A stretch of 9,331 bases of DNA from assembly GCA_045639045.1 (NCBI GenBank), contig JAZUCI010000121.1, forward strand, positions 1-9,331, written 5' to 3'. The position numbers and the translations under genes are program-made. Below are positions 1 through 6,552 of the stretch, in pieces (position 1 is the first letter of the stretch; every line of letters starts with the position of its first letter). Source of the DNA: SIG402 sp045639045. GTDB lineage: Bacteria > Bacillota > Clostridia > Christensenellales > Borkfalkiaceae. The notes under the pieces are model-generated. The model did no database searches. It was not told where the DNA came from and was given only the letters and a program-made list of their open reading frames with translations.

Positions 1-325
1 TTTCGGTATATCCTTTATTAAAAGAAATTCTATCTTCGCTTTGCGACATACAAATATAGCCGTTGTTTGTAATCAAATCTTTATAATCAAACAAGTTGCT
101 TTCCTTGTGAACTTCCACGAGAATATCAACAATAGGCTTTGCCCAAATGGAAGAAATCGCGGTACTTCCTATATTACTTATCCTTTGGACTTTTGGAAGA
201 ACTTTCTTTAACAGGGTTTCTTCTTCCAAATACCATTCTTTCCAACACTCTTGATGTTCTGTTAAAATGATAGGAAACAACTGCCACAGTTCTTCTAAAC
301 TCATTTCGGTTAATTTTTTGCTCAT
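1..325 (-). CDS. GrpB/UPF0157 family protein (N-terminal part, runs off the window)
   Basis: Reading from ATG at 325 toward position 1 gives 108 uninterrupted codons, so the C-terminal part lies outside the window. The protein starts MSKKLTEMSLEELWQLFPII. Around residues 48-70 it shows RISNIGSTAISSIWAKPIVD followed by ILVEV, which is the IGSTA...AKPIIDILV signature of the GrpB/UPF0157 family. This family has a nucleotidyltransferase-like fold and no settled role, although members are sometimes fused to dephospho-CoA kinase. The start is supported by GGAG at 332-335, six bases upstream, and by a strong promoter at 363-391. Composition differs from the neighbours: my hand count is 110 G/C in 325 bases (34%), against 55 in 120 for two sampled lines of lepA (about 46%). 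Codons such as ATA, AGA and TTA are common here, which suggests acquisition from elsewhere. The family call is fairly sure; the function is unknown. Confidence 0.85.
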   Translation of the reverse strand, partial: MSKKLTEMSLEELWQLFPIILTEHQECWKEWYLEEETLLKKVLPKVQRISNIGSTAISSIWAKPIVDILVEVHKESNLFDYKDLITNNGYICMSQSEDRISFNKGYTE

Positions 326-362
326 TATACACTCCGTCAAATTCTTGATTTTAGGTGTGTTT

Positions 363-391
363 ATTATATCAAAAAAGCCAGCTTAATTCAA
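363..391 (-). promoter_or_regulatory. Sigma-A promoter of the GrpB-family gene
   Basis: Read on the minus strand, TTGAAT (386-391) is followed by a 17-bp spacer and a perfect TATAAT (363-368). The spacer ends in TGA, so the -10 box is also of the extended TGn type. The predicted start site is near 356, leaving a leader of about 30 nt before the ATG at 325. The promoter lies just after the terminator of the upstream LtaS-like gene, so the GrpB-family gene appears to be its own transcription unit. Confidence 0.8.
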
Positions 392-413
392 GTGATTATG
401 CGTGGATAAAAGA

Positions 414-440
414 AAACTCGACTTATCAAAAGTCGAGTTT
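414..440 (-). terminator. Intrinsic terminator after the LtaS-like gene
   Basis: An 11-bp perfect stem (AAACTCGACTT at 414-424, its complement at 430-440) encloses a 5-nt loop. On the minus strand the stem runs directly into TTTTCTTTTATCC, a reasonable U-tract. On the plus strand the trailing sequence is TTTAATAAATTATTT, which is weaker. The hairpin is about 60 bases past the stop codon of the LtaS-like gene and just before the GrpB-family promoter. Confidence 0.8.
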
Positions 441-500
441 AATAAATTATTTAATTAAAATCCCTAAGAGTGACGCAGTAAAGCAGTTTTCTTTTTCTTA

Positions 501-2660
501 TTATCGTTGATATACAAGCTTTGATACGTCGCTATTCTTAAAGAAATCGTACTTATACATCAGTTCAAACTGTTCTTGCTTGGCAAGATATTTGATAATC
601 CCCATTTGGAATTCGTTTACCGCTTGGGCGTTCGTAGCGTCCCCGTACAGCATCTCCATACCGTCTAGCGAGAAGTATTTATCGCTTAAAATACCCCCTT
701 CGCGCGAAACGAACGTGATATCCGGCATATGCGAGAACATACTGCTGCCCATATACAAACCGCGGTTAAAGGTATACCCCATTAAATCCAGCGTGGTGGG
801 CACGATATCAAAGGTGGTAGTGCAGCGCGTGGTGTTTGTTAAACGGGTTAAGGGGAAGGATTCGTCCCCCGCGTGCGTAAAGCCCGTTGCGGGAATATTT
901 AAGGGGCTTTTACCCGAATACATACCGAATAAAACGCGGTAGGAATCGGGGACGGAATATTGCCCGTCGGGAATCCCTTTCATAAAGTAGTTTTGCCCGT
1001 TGTAGTACGCGTTATGGTCGCCGTACAAAATAATCGTAGTGTTTTCCAGCAAGCCGTTTTCTTGCAAGTGATCAAGTAAAAGGGCAACGCCGCGGTCTAA
1101 ATCCATCATCCCCGCTTGGTAGCGCTTATAACGAAGGTAACGGGTATAAATATCCCCATCCCTTCCGGGGGGCACCTTGCCGTTTTCATCAAGCAAACCG
1201 TTTACCATCAATTCTTCCTTAAACTTTTGCTTGAAATACGCTTGGGTAATTTGTTCGTAGTAAGGCTCTAACCCCTCTACCATATATTTTGCGGCGCGTT
1301 CAGCCTTTTGTTCTTCGGTTAAATAGTTCGCGTAATCGCCGTAAGCAATCAATTCCTCGTAATGCCCGTGGGTAACCAAGGTGGTGATGAAGGAATAGAA
1401 AGGCTTGCCGTCCGTAGGCGCGATTTTATCCAAGTTTTTGCCGAACAGTTCGCTATCCAATTCAAAATCGTAGAAATCTTTACCCTTTTCGGTGGAAGAT
1501 TCCAAATTCATATCTTCAAGCGCGTAGAAGTTTTCAAACCCGTAAACCTTATGGGTATCCTTTCTGCCGTAGTACGAACCCCAGTTACTGTGCAAGTACG
1601 TGGTGGTGTATCCATCCGCTTTTAATACCGAAGGCAGGGTAAAGGAAAGGGTGTTTCCAAGAAGCGTATCGTTAGAAGTATAGTTGCTGGTAAAGGGCGT
1701 TTCCACGGGGTACGAGCCCAAAATGGCGATGGCTTCGCTATGGTTCGTCTTATCCCGAGAGTAGTACTGTTCGTTTTTATAGCCTTGATTCATCAAGGCG
1801 TATAACGTGGGGGTAAAGTTTTCGTCTATCGCGTACCATTCGCCCGATTCCACCATAATGGTAATTACGTTTTGCCCTTTCAAAATGCCCGAATATTTAG
1901 ATCCCGTGCTCATGGGTTGGGAAATGAAATATTTGGCAAGTTCGTCCGTGGGCGCTTCCGCTTCTTCTTCCGCAGGGGCGGAACCGCGCATTTTTGCCGC
2001 GATAATTTTATCCACCGAAACGTAGTAGAAAGCAAACGTGCCGAATTTTTTGAACGCGTTTTCCTTTAAAACGAAGGTATCGTATAGGTATTTATCGCTG
2101 GTTAAGCGGTAAAGGGGATCGTTGGTATCTTTGGGCGTGTACAAATTTTTTACGGTTAGGTTGTACATTGCGGAAGTACCCAAGCTCATACAAGCGAAGG
2201 TAAATACCAACATAAAAATTAAGTTGTGCGCGCCGTTATAGGGAACGCGGTATTTTTTCAGTAAAATAAGCAACGCCACCGCCACGGCGGGAACCGCAAG
2301 CAGTAAAAAGAAAAATCCCCAGTCCATAAACTCGCTGGTGAACGCGCCTGCCGCTTCGTTGGCAAGCCCAAGCATTTCCAGCTTAAACACGCTACCTACC
2401 TGAATGGTGTTCAGCGTATAGTTTAAAAAGGATAAAATGAACTGCAAAAGCAGTAAAAATACGATAAGGATTGCTTCTGCCGTAAAGGAAGGAATTACGA
2501 AAATGATGGTGGCAATCATTAAAATAATGGAAAGATCCAACAAAAAATATTTGGGCGCGACACCTAACTTCATGGAAATAAAGGTCATCATTTCCAAGAA
2601 CACGGCAAGCGCCACGTATATTAGGACGTATAATCCTTTTTTTTGCAAAAGGTCTTTCAT
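501..2660 (-). CDS. LtaS-like membrane sulfatase-fold enzyme (lipoteichoic acid synthase / phosphoglycerol transferase family)
   Basis: Predicted 719-aa membrane enzyme of the LtaS family, which transfers glycerol phosphate from phosphatidylglycerol onto a growing polyglycerolphosphate chain on the outer face of the membrane. Five hydrophobic segments (about residues 12-30, 36-57, 61-83, 113-134 and 145-165) precede an extracellular domain. Residues matching the family's active site are E271 in MVESGE, T305 in RDKTNHSEA (the nucleophile position), H431/H433 in VTHGHYE, and D548-H549 in YGDHN. An acidic Ala/Glu-rich linker (226-240) joins membrane and catalytic parts. The region between the His motif and the YQAGMMDLDRG helix is about 50 residues longer than I recall for staphylococcal LtaS. 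ATG at 2660 is chosen because GGGGG lies 5 nt upstream; an in-frame TTG at 2690 lies inside the promoter -10 box. The exact substrate cannot be fixed; a related phosphoglycerol or phosphoethanolamine transferase is the alternative. Confidence 0.88.
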   Translation of the reverse strand: MKDLLQKKGLYVLIYVALAVFLEMMTFISMKLGVAPKYFLLDLSIILMIATIIFVIPSFTAEAILIVFLLLLQFILSFLNYTLNTIQVGSVFKLEMLGLANEAAGAFTSEFMDWGFFFLLLAVPAVAVALLILLKKYRVPYNGAHNLIFMLVFTFACMSLGTSAMYNLTVKNLYTPKDTNDPLYRLTSDKYLYDTFVLKENAFKKFGTFAFYYVSVDKIIAAKMRGSAPAEEEAEAPTDELAKYFISQPMSTGSKYSGILKGQNVITIMVESGEWYAIDENFTPTLYALMNQGYKNEQYYSRDKTNHSEAIAILGSYPVETPFTSNYTSNDTLLGNTLSFTLPSVLKADGYTTTYLHSNWGSYYGRKDTHKVYGFENFYALEDMNLESSTEKGKDFYDFELDSELFGKNLDKIAPTDGKPFYSFITTLVTHGHYEELIAYGDYANYLTEEQKAERAAKYMVEGLEPYYEQITQAYFKQKFKEELMVNGLLDENGKVPPGRDGDIYTRYLRYKRYQAGMMDLDRGVALLLDHLQENGLLENTTIILYGDHNAYYNGQNYFMKGIPDGQYSVPDSYRVLFGMYSGKSPLNIPATGFTHAGDESFPLTRLTNTTRCTTTFDIVPTTLDLMGYTFNRGLYMGSSMFSHMPDITFVSREGGILSDKYFSLDGMEMLYGDATNAQAVNEFQMGIIKYLAKQEQFELMYKYDFFKNSDVSKLVYQR

Positions 2661-2689
2661 GTTTGCCCCCAAAAAGTAATACTGATGCA

Positions 2690-2718
2690 ATTATACCAAA
2701 ACGGAAAAAAGAAAGCAA
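2690..2718 (-). promoter_or_regulatory. Sigma-A promoter of the LtaS-like gene
   Basis: On the minus strand TTGCTT (2713-2718), a 17-bp spacer and a perfect TATAAT (2690-2695) lie just upstream of the gene. The spacer ends TGG, giving an extended -10. The start site is expected near 2683, about 23 nt before ATG 2660. This placement rules out the upstream TTG at 2690 as a translation start. Confidence 0.75.
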
Positions 2719-2808
2719 CCGTTTTGCGCGCGTAGGCGAAGGGTTTTTTCACTTTTTGTAAAATTTATTTCATTTTTTATGCAAGGGGTTTGCCCTTTCC
2801 CGTTTTCC

Positions 2809-2825
2809 TTCCGCCTACGGCGGAA
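2809..2825. other. Small perfect hairpin in the leader of the ferritin-like gene
   Basis: TTCCGCC and GGCGGAA form a 7-bp stem around the loop TAC. On the plus strand it is followed by CGCGTTTTCTTTTCTG, a poor, interrupted T-run, so it could be a weak attenuator or merely a fold in the leader. The rest of the 220-bp divergent gap (2661-2880) holds the LtaS-like promoter. I see no convincing plus-strand promoter in it; TATTTT at 2851-2856 lacks a -35 partner. Confidence 0.3.
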
Positions 2826-2880
2826 CGCGTTTTCTTTTCTGCGCATACCATATTTTAGAACGCGCTTTAGCGAGGTGTTT

Positions 2881-3438
2881 ATGAAAGGTTTACGCGTAAA
2901 TTTGCCCTATCCTTCGGTAAGTGATTTTTGCGCGGATTTAACCGCCGCGCGCGTAATTGCCCCCGCTTACGCTTCCCTGCACGGGGAACTTTCCGCCCTG
3001 CTTTCTTACGTGTATTGCGCCTTTTATTTTGAAAAAGAAGGCTTAACCAAACACGCGGAAACGCTATCCGAAATCGCCCTTTGCGAAATGGGACATTTCC
3101 GCCTTTTGGGGCAGGCGTTACTGCGCCTTGGCGTAGACCCCGTATATACGGAAAATCCCCCGAAGTTTACGCGTTTTTATACCGCGCGCGAACTGCCCTA
3201 CCATAAAAAACCCCAACAAATGCTGCTTGACAGTATTTCGGGGGAAATGCAAGCAATCGCGCAATATAAGGGCATGCAAAAACGCTTGAAAAACGAAGCG
3301 GTTTCCGCTTTCATTACCCGAATTATCCTTGACGAGCAACTGCATTTAGACACCTTAAACGAACTATACCTTTCCTTGCCCAAAAAAACGGGCGGTAAAT
3401 TGCCGAAAAGGGGTTTTACCGTTTTCTCCTTGCGGTAA
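2881..3438 (+). CDS. Ferritin-like di-metal carboxylate protein (rubrerythrin-type four-helix bundle)
   Basis: A 185-aa protein with the full ferritin-like ligand set: E36 (HGELSALLSY), E69 and H72 (CEMGH), E122 (SGEMQAIAQY), and E152 and H155 (DEQLH). The E...ExxH...E...ExxH spacing across four helices is that of di-iron or di-manganese bundle proteins. The opening VNLPYPSVS resembles the PYP-start ferritin-like proteins common in clostridia, often labelled rubrerythrin or bacterioferritin. No rubredoxin-type Cys motif is present, so it is not a classical rubrerythrin. A peroxide-detoxifying or metal-handling role is inferred. The start at 2881 is preferred because GAGG lies 5 nt upstream and the protein begins at the conserved region; an in-frame ATG at 2779 has no ribosome site and would add a basic, low-complexity stretch. 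It is transcribed alone, divergent from the LtaS-like gene and convergent with hemW. Confidence 0.85.
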   Translation: MKGLRVNLPYPSVSDFCADLTAARVIAPAYASLHGELSALLSYVYCAFYFEKEGLTKHAETLSEIALCEMGHFRLLGQALLRLGVDPVYTENPPKFTRFYTARELPYHKKPQQMLLDSISGEMQAIAQYKGMQKRLKNEAVSAFITRIILDEQLHLDTLNELYLSLPKKTGGKLPKRGFTVFSLR

Positions 3439-3457
3439 TCCTTTTTCTTACATAACG

Positions 3458-3486
3458 AAGGCGGAAAGGATTTCCCTTTCCGCCTT
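3458..3486 (+). terminator. Hairpin terminator between the ferritin-like gene and hemW
   Basis: A 12-bp perfect stem (AAGGCGGAAAGG at 3458-3469, its complement at 3475-3486) has a 5-nt loop. On the plus strand it leads into TTCCGTTTT, giving a usable U-tract for the ferritin-like gene. On the minus strand the stem ends TT and continues CGTTATG, a weaker tail, but it probably also ends the lepA-hemW transcript, whose stop codon is at 3500. Confidence 0.8.
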
Positions 3487-3499
3487 TTCCGTTTTAGAT

Positions 3500-4609
3500 T
3501 TACGCCAAAAGCTCGGCAACGATGCCGTCCTGCACGTAAAAATATTCTTCCTTCATTTTTACGCGATCCCCTTCCGCTTCCAAATATTTACCAAGCCTAC
3601 GCAGTTTTTCCGCGTATCTGGTGGTAAAAGGCGCGCCGAACAGTTTTTCGTATTCCGCCTTTAAAAAGCCTTGTTCGGTGCGGAAGGCAAGCATAATAAA
3701 TTCTTCTTCCGCTTCGGTTTCGGTAAGCTTTTCGCGAAACACCACGGGGGATTTTTCACGCGCGATACACATACCGTATTCGGTTAAACTTTCGGTGTTG
3801 GAAAAGCGTTCCCCACCGTAAAAAGAGTGCGCCGCAATGCCAAAGCCAAGGTATTCCCCGCGCTGCCAATAATTGAGGTTATGGCGGGATTCTTTGCCTT
3901 TTAAGGCAAAGTTACTGATTTCGTAGCGGTATAATCCCCTACTTTTTAGGTACGCCACGGCGGTATCGTATAAATCCGCAGTTTCATCGCTATCGGGCAG
4001 TTCGCCGTTTAAGTAATCGGTGTAAAGGGGGGTGCCGTCCACGGGGGTTAGGGCGTAAACGGATACGTGGCTTGCGCCGTAATTTAGCGCAACGCGTAAA
4101 CTTTCTTCTACGTCCGCATTGGTTTGGCCGTGCAGCCCAACCATAATATCCACGCTAAAATTTTCCCCGTTTAAAAGGGTTGCCGCTTCGCAAAATTCCT
4201 TTTTGGTATGGATGCGGTTTAAGCGCAACAGTTCCTGATCGTTGGCGGTTTGTAAGCCAAGCGAAAAGCGGTTAAACCCCGCGCGCTTGTACGCCGCAAT
4301 TTTATCCTTGGTTACCGTGCCGGGGTTCATTTCCAAGGTGATTTCCGCGTCCTTACTCACGCGGTAATTTTGCTTAATTAGGGTAAGGGTTGCGGTGATA
4401 AGCAGCGCTTCCACGTAAGAAGGCGTTCCGCCGCCAAAGTACACCGTATCAAAGGTATCGTTTTTATGCGCGGGGGCGCGGTAAACGATTTCCTTAAACA
4501 GGTTTTCAAAATACCCTTGCACTTCCCCTTCCCTGCCGGGGAAGGACACGAAATCGCAGTAGGTGCATTTATGCTTGCAAAAGGGAACGTGTACGTAAAT
4601 ACCTGCCAT
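3500..4609 (-). CDS. hemW: Radical SAM heme chaperone HemW (coproporphyrinogen oxidase-like)
   Basis: A 369-aa radical SAM protein, close to the usual length of HemW. C11, C15 and C18 in CKHKCTYCDF form the CxxxCxxC motif that binds the 4Fe-4S cluster. GGGTP (59-63), NPGT (95-98) and SLGLQ (116-120) are further radical SAM/HemW motifs. YEISNFA (229-235) and the HNxxYW motif (H243 to W248, HNLNYW) identify the HemN/HemW C-terminal region. The single CxxxCxYCDF pattern fits HemW, a heme-binding chaperone that delivers heme to target proteins, better than true HemN coproporphyrinogen dehydrogenase. The start ATG at 4609 follows the lepA stop by 9 nt; the stop is immediately followed by GGGGG, which serves as the ribosome site four bases before the ATG. 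The gene is therefore translated from the lepA transcript. The lepA-hemW order is widespread in Bacillota. Confidence 0.93.
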   Translation of the reverse strand: MAGIYVHVPFCKHKCTYCDFVSFPGREGEVQGYFENLFKEIVYRAPAHKNDTFDTVYFGGGTPSYVEALLITATLTLIKQNYRVSKDAEITLEMNPGTVTKDKIAAYKRAGFNRFSLGLQTANDQELLRLNRIHTKKEFCEAATLLNGENFSVDIMVGLHGQTNADVEESLRVALNYGASHVSVYALTPVDGTPLYTDYLNGELPDSDETADLYDTAVAYLKSRGLYRYEISNFALKGKESRHNLNYWQRGEYLGFGIAAHSFYGGERFSNTESLTEYGMCIAREKSPVVFREKLTETEAEEEFIMLAFRTEQGFLKAEYEKLFGAPFTTRYAEKLRRLGKYLEAEGDRVKMKEEYFYVQDGIVAELLA

Positions 4610-4618
4610 ACTGCCCCC

Positions 4619-6424
4619 TTAATTTTCGGTTTTGAGGATGGAAATAAACGCTTCGGAAGGCACTTGCACGGTACCCAGCTGGCGCATCTTCTTTTTCCCT
4701 TCCTTTTGCTTTTCCAACAGCTTACGCTTACGGCTGATATCCCCGCCGTAACACTTGGCAAGTACGTCCTTACGCATTGCTTTTACCGTTTCGCGCGCAA
4801 TGACTTTACCGCCAACCGCCGCCTGAATGGGGACTTCAAACATTTGGCGGGGAATGACTTCTTTTAGCCGTTCGGCCATTTCCCTACCGCGAGTATAGGC
4901 GCGGGATTCGTGCACGATGGTGGAAAGCGCGTCGCAAGGATCGCCGTTCAGCATCATATCTAATTTAACAAGCGTGCTTTCTTCGTAGCGCGCAAGTTCG
5001 TAGTCAAAGCTTGCGTAACCGCGGGTACGGGATTTTAACCCGTCGAAAAAGTCGTAGATGATTTCGTTCAAGGGTAAATCGTAGGTAAGGCGCACGCGGC
5101 GGTTATCTAGGTAGGTCATATCCAAATATACCCCGCGCTTTTCCTTGCAAAGTTCCATAATCGCCCCAAGGTATTCGGGGGGGGAATAGATGCTTGCCTT
5201 TACGATGGGCTCTTCGGTATAATCAATTTCGGATACGGGGGGCATATGCGAAGGATTGTTTACGGTAATCACTTGCCCGTCCGTTTTATGCACGTAGTAG
5301 GATACGCCGGGGGCGGTGGTAATGATATCCAAATCAAATTCCCGTTCCAAGCGTTCTTGGATAATTTCCATATGCAAAAGCCCAAGGAAACCGCAACGGA
5401 AACCAAAACCACGCGCCACCGAATTATCCGGTTCGAAGGTTAGCGCCGCGTCGTTTAACTGCAATTTCATCAGCGCTTCCTTTAAGTCGTTAAACTTACT
5501 GCCGTCCAAAGGGAACACGCCAGAGAACACTACGGGTTGTACCTTTTGGTAGCCGGGCAAGGGCGCAGGCGCGGGGTTTTCCACCGTGGTAATCGTATCC
5601 CCCACGGCGGTATCTTGCACGCTTTTGATGCTTGCGGCAACGTAGCCAACTTCCCCTGCGGTAAGTTCCGCTTTGGGTTGCATTTTGGGGGCGAATACCC
5701 CAACTTCGGTTACTTCAAAGGTTTTGGTGGATTGGAAGGTTTTAATTACGTCCCCCGCCTTGATTACCCCGTCCTTTACGCGGATAAAGCAGATAACGCC
5801 CTTGTAGTTATCGTAGAAGGAGTCGAAAATCAACGCTTTTAAGGGCGCGTCCAAATCCCCCTTGGGGGCGGGCATCGCGGTTACGATTTTTTCTAAAATA
5901 TCCCCGATATTCGTGCCGTCCTTAGCAGAAACGCGGGGCGCGTCCGAACAGTCCAAACCGATATCGTCCTCAATTTCCTTGCACACTTCGTCCGGGCGGG
6001 CGGAAGGCAAGTCGATTTTATTCAATACGGGAACGATTTCTAGGTCGTTATCCAGCGCAAGGTATACGTTGGCAAGCGTTTGCGCTTCTACCCCTTGGGA
6101 AGCATCCACCACCAAAACCGCGCCTTCGCAAGCGGCAAGCGAACGGCTTACCTCGTACGTAAAGTCCACGTGGCCGGGGGTATCGATTAGGTTAAATACG
6201 TATTCTTGCCCGTCCTTTGCCGTATAGAACATACGCACGGGGGTAAGTTTTATGGTAATACCGCGTTCGCGTTCAATATCCATGGAATCCAAAAGCTGAT
6301 CTTCCATCTCGCGGGAAGAAACTTGGCCGGTTAATTCCATCATACGGTCTGCAATGGTGCTTTTACCGTGGTCAATATGCGCTATGATACAAAAGTTGCG
6401 GATATTTTGGTTGGGGGTTCGCAT
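4619..6424 (-). CDS. lepA: Elongation factor 4 (LepA), ribosome-associated GTPase
   Basis: A 601-aa translational GTPase of the usual LepA/EF4 length. EF4 acts on ribosomes, with proposed roles in back-translocation or initiation/assembly. G-motifs are all intact: G1 AHIDHGKST (15-23), G2 RGITIK (54-59), G3 DTPGH (81-85), G4 NKID (135-138) and G5 SAK (166-168). The LepA-only C-terminal domain is seen at CYGGDISRKRKLLEKQKEGK (558-577), followed by KKKMRQLG. I take ATG at 6424 as the start because AGGAG precedes it by 8 nt and the family starts with a short lead such as MRTPNQNIRNFCIIAHIDHG. A frame extension to TTG at 6460 lacks a ribosome site and begins at about the transcription start. The gene heads an operon with hemW and is driven by a promoter that shares its -35 box with the divergent operon. 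Confidence 0.97.
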   Translation of the reverse strand: MRTPNQNIRNFCIIAHIDHGKSTIADRMMELTGQVSSREMEDQLLDSMDIERERGITIKLTPVRMFYTAKDGQEYVFNLIDTPGHVDFTYEVSRSLAACEGAVLVVDASQGVEAQTLANVYLALDNDLEIVPVLNKIDLPSARPDEVCKEIEDDIGLDCSDAPRVSAKDGTNIGDILEKIVTAMPAPKGDLDAPLKALIFDSFYDNYKGVICFIRVKDGVIKAGDVIKTFQSTKTFEVTEVGVFAPKMQPKAELTAGEVGYVAASIKSVQDTAVGDTITTVENPAPAPLPGYQKVQPVVFSGVFPLDGSKFNDLKEALMKLQLNDAALTFEPDNSVARGFGFRCGFLGLLHMEIIQERLEREFDLDIITTAPGVSYYVHKTDGQVITVNNPSHMPPVSEIDYTEEPIVKASIYSPPEYLGAIMELCKEKRGVYLDMTYLDNRRVRLTYDLPLNEIIYDFFDGLKSRTRGYASFDYELARYEESTLVKLDMMLNGDPCDALSTIVHESRAYTRGREMAERLKEVIPRQMFEVPIQAAVGGKVIARETVKAMRKDVLAKCYGGDISRKRKLLEKQKEGKKKMRQLGTVQVPSEAFISILKTEN

Positions 6425-6465
6425 AAGGCTATCTCCTACGAAGTTACTAACTTTTTTCAAAGAAT

Positions 6466-6494
6466 ATTATACTTTATTTTCAGAAAGATTGCAA
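6466..6494 (-). promoter_or_regulatory. Sigma-A promoter of lepA-hemW
   Basis: On the minus strand TTGCAA (6489-6494), a 17-bp spacer and a perfect TATAAT (6466-6471) lie upstream of lepA. The expected start site is near 6459, giving a leader of about 35 nt with AGGAG before ATG 6424. The -35 hexamer is palindromic and is shared base for base with the promoter on the opposite strand. Confidence 0.85.
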
Positions 6495-6517
6495 ACGCTT
6501 TGAAAAGGTAGTATAAT
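6489..6517 (+). promoter_or_regulatory. Sigma-A promoter of the phosphodiesterase-DUF4886-DUF5662 operon
   Basis: TTGCAA (6489-6494), a 17-bp spacer and a perfect TATAAT (6512-6517) lie upstream of the gene at 6553. The start site is expected near 6524, leaving a leader of about 29 nt. The leader contains AAAAAAT (6526-6532) able to pair with ATTTTTT (6537-6543), whose end abuts the GGGGG ribosome site. The -35 box is the same six bases used by lepA on the other strand. Confidence 0.85.
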
Positions 6518-6552
6518 GATAATTGAAAAAATCTTGATTTTTTGGGGGTTTT

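Larger units (their letters stand above)
6452..6531. repeat. 80-bp imperfect palindrome centred on the shared -35 box
   Basis: Folding the sequence about the point between 6491 and 6492 aligns each strand's CAA half of TTGCAA, the two 17-bp spacers (10 of 17 positions identical, including TGAAAA), both TATAAT boxes, and TTGAAAAAA at 6523-6531 with its complement at 6452-6460. By hand count 29 of 40 positions match between arms. It contains both divergent promoters and both predicted start sites. Confidence 0.8.

Noticed and set aside
475..486. GCAG-TAAA-GCAG direct repeat
   Set aside because: Too short and isolated to mean anything; it is not part of an array.
1362..2069. Plus-strand open frames opposite the LtaS-like gene
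   Set aside because: No ribosome sites or family motifs; the opposite strand encodes the complete LtaS-like catalytic motif set.
2661..2690. Longer LtaS-like start at TTG 2690 (adds 10 residues)
   Set aside because: The TTG overlaps the TATAAT -10 box; ATG 2660 has GGGGG at 5 nt.
2717..2745. Terminator-like fold on the plus strand (AACC...GGTTTTTTC)
   Set aside because: The stem depends on G-U pairs and a bulge, and no plus-strand gene lies upstream to terminate.
2779..2880. Upstream ATG 2779 for the ferritin-like gene
   Set aside because: No ribosome site; the added segment (FPFSFRLRRNAFSFLRI...) looks like translated leader, and ATG 2881 has GAGG at 5 nt.
3500..4609. Annotation as HemN (true oxygen-independent coproporphyrinogen oxidase)
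   Set aside because: The CxxxCxYCDF motif, length and lepA linkage match HemW rather than HemN.
5246..6227. Plus-strand open frames opposite lepA
   Set aside because: Antisense shadows of a strongly conserved gene, with no ribosome sites or recognisable motifs.
6425..6460. Longer lepA start at TTG 6460 (adds 12 residues)
   Set aside because: TTG codon with no ribosome site, lying at about the predicted transcription start; ATG 6424 has AGGAG at 8 nt and the usual LepA N-terminus.
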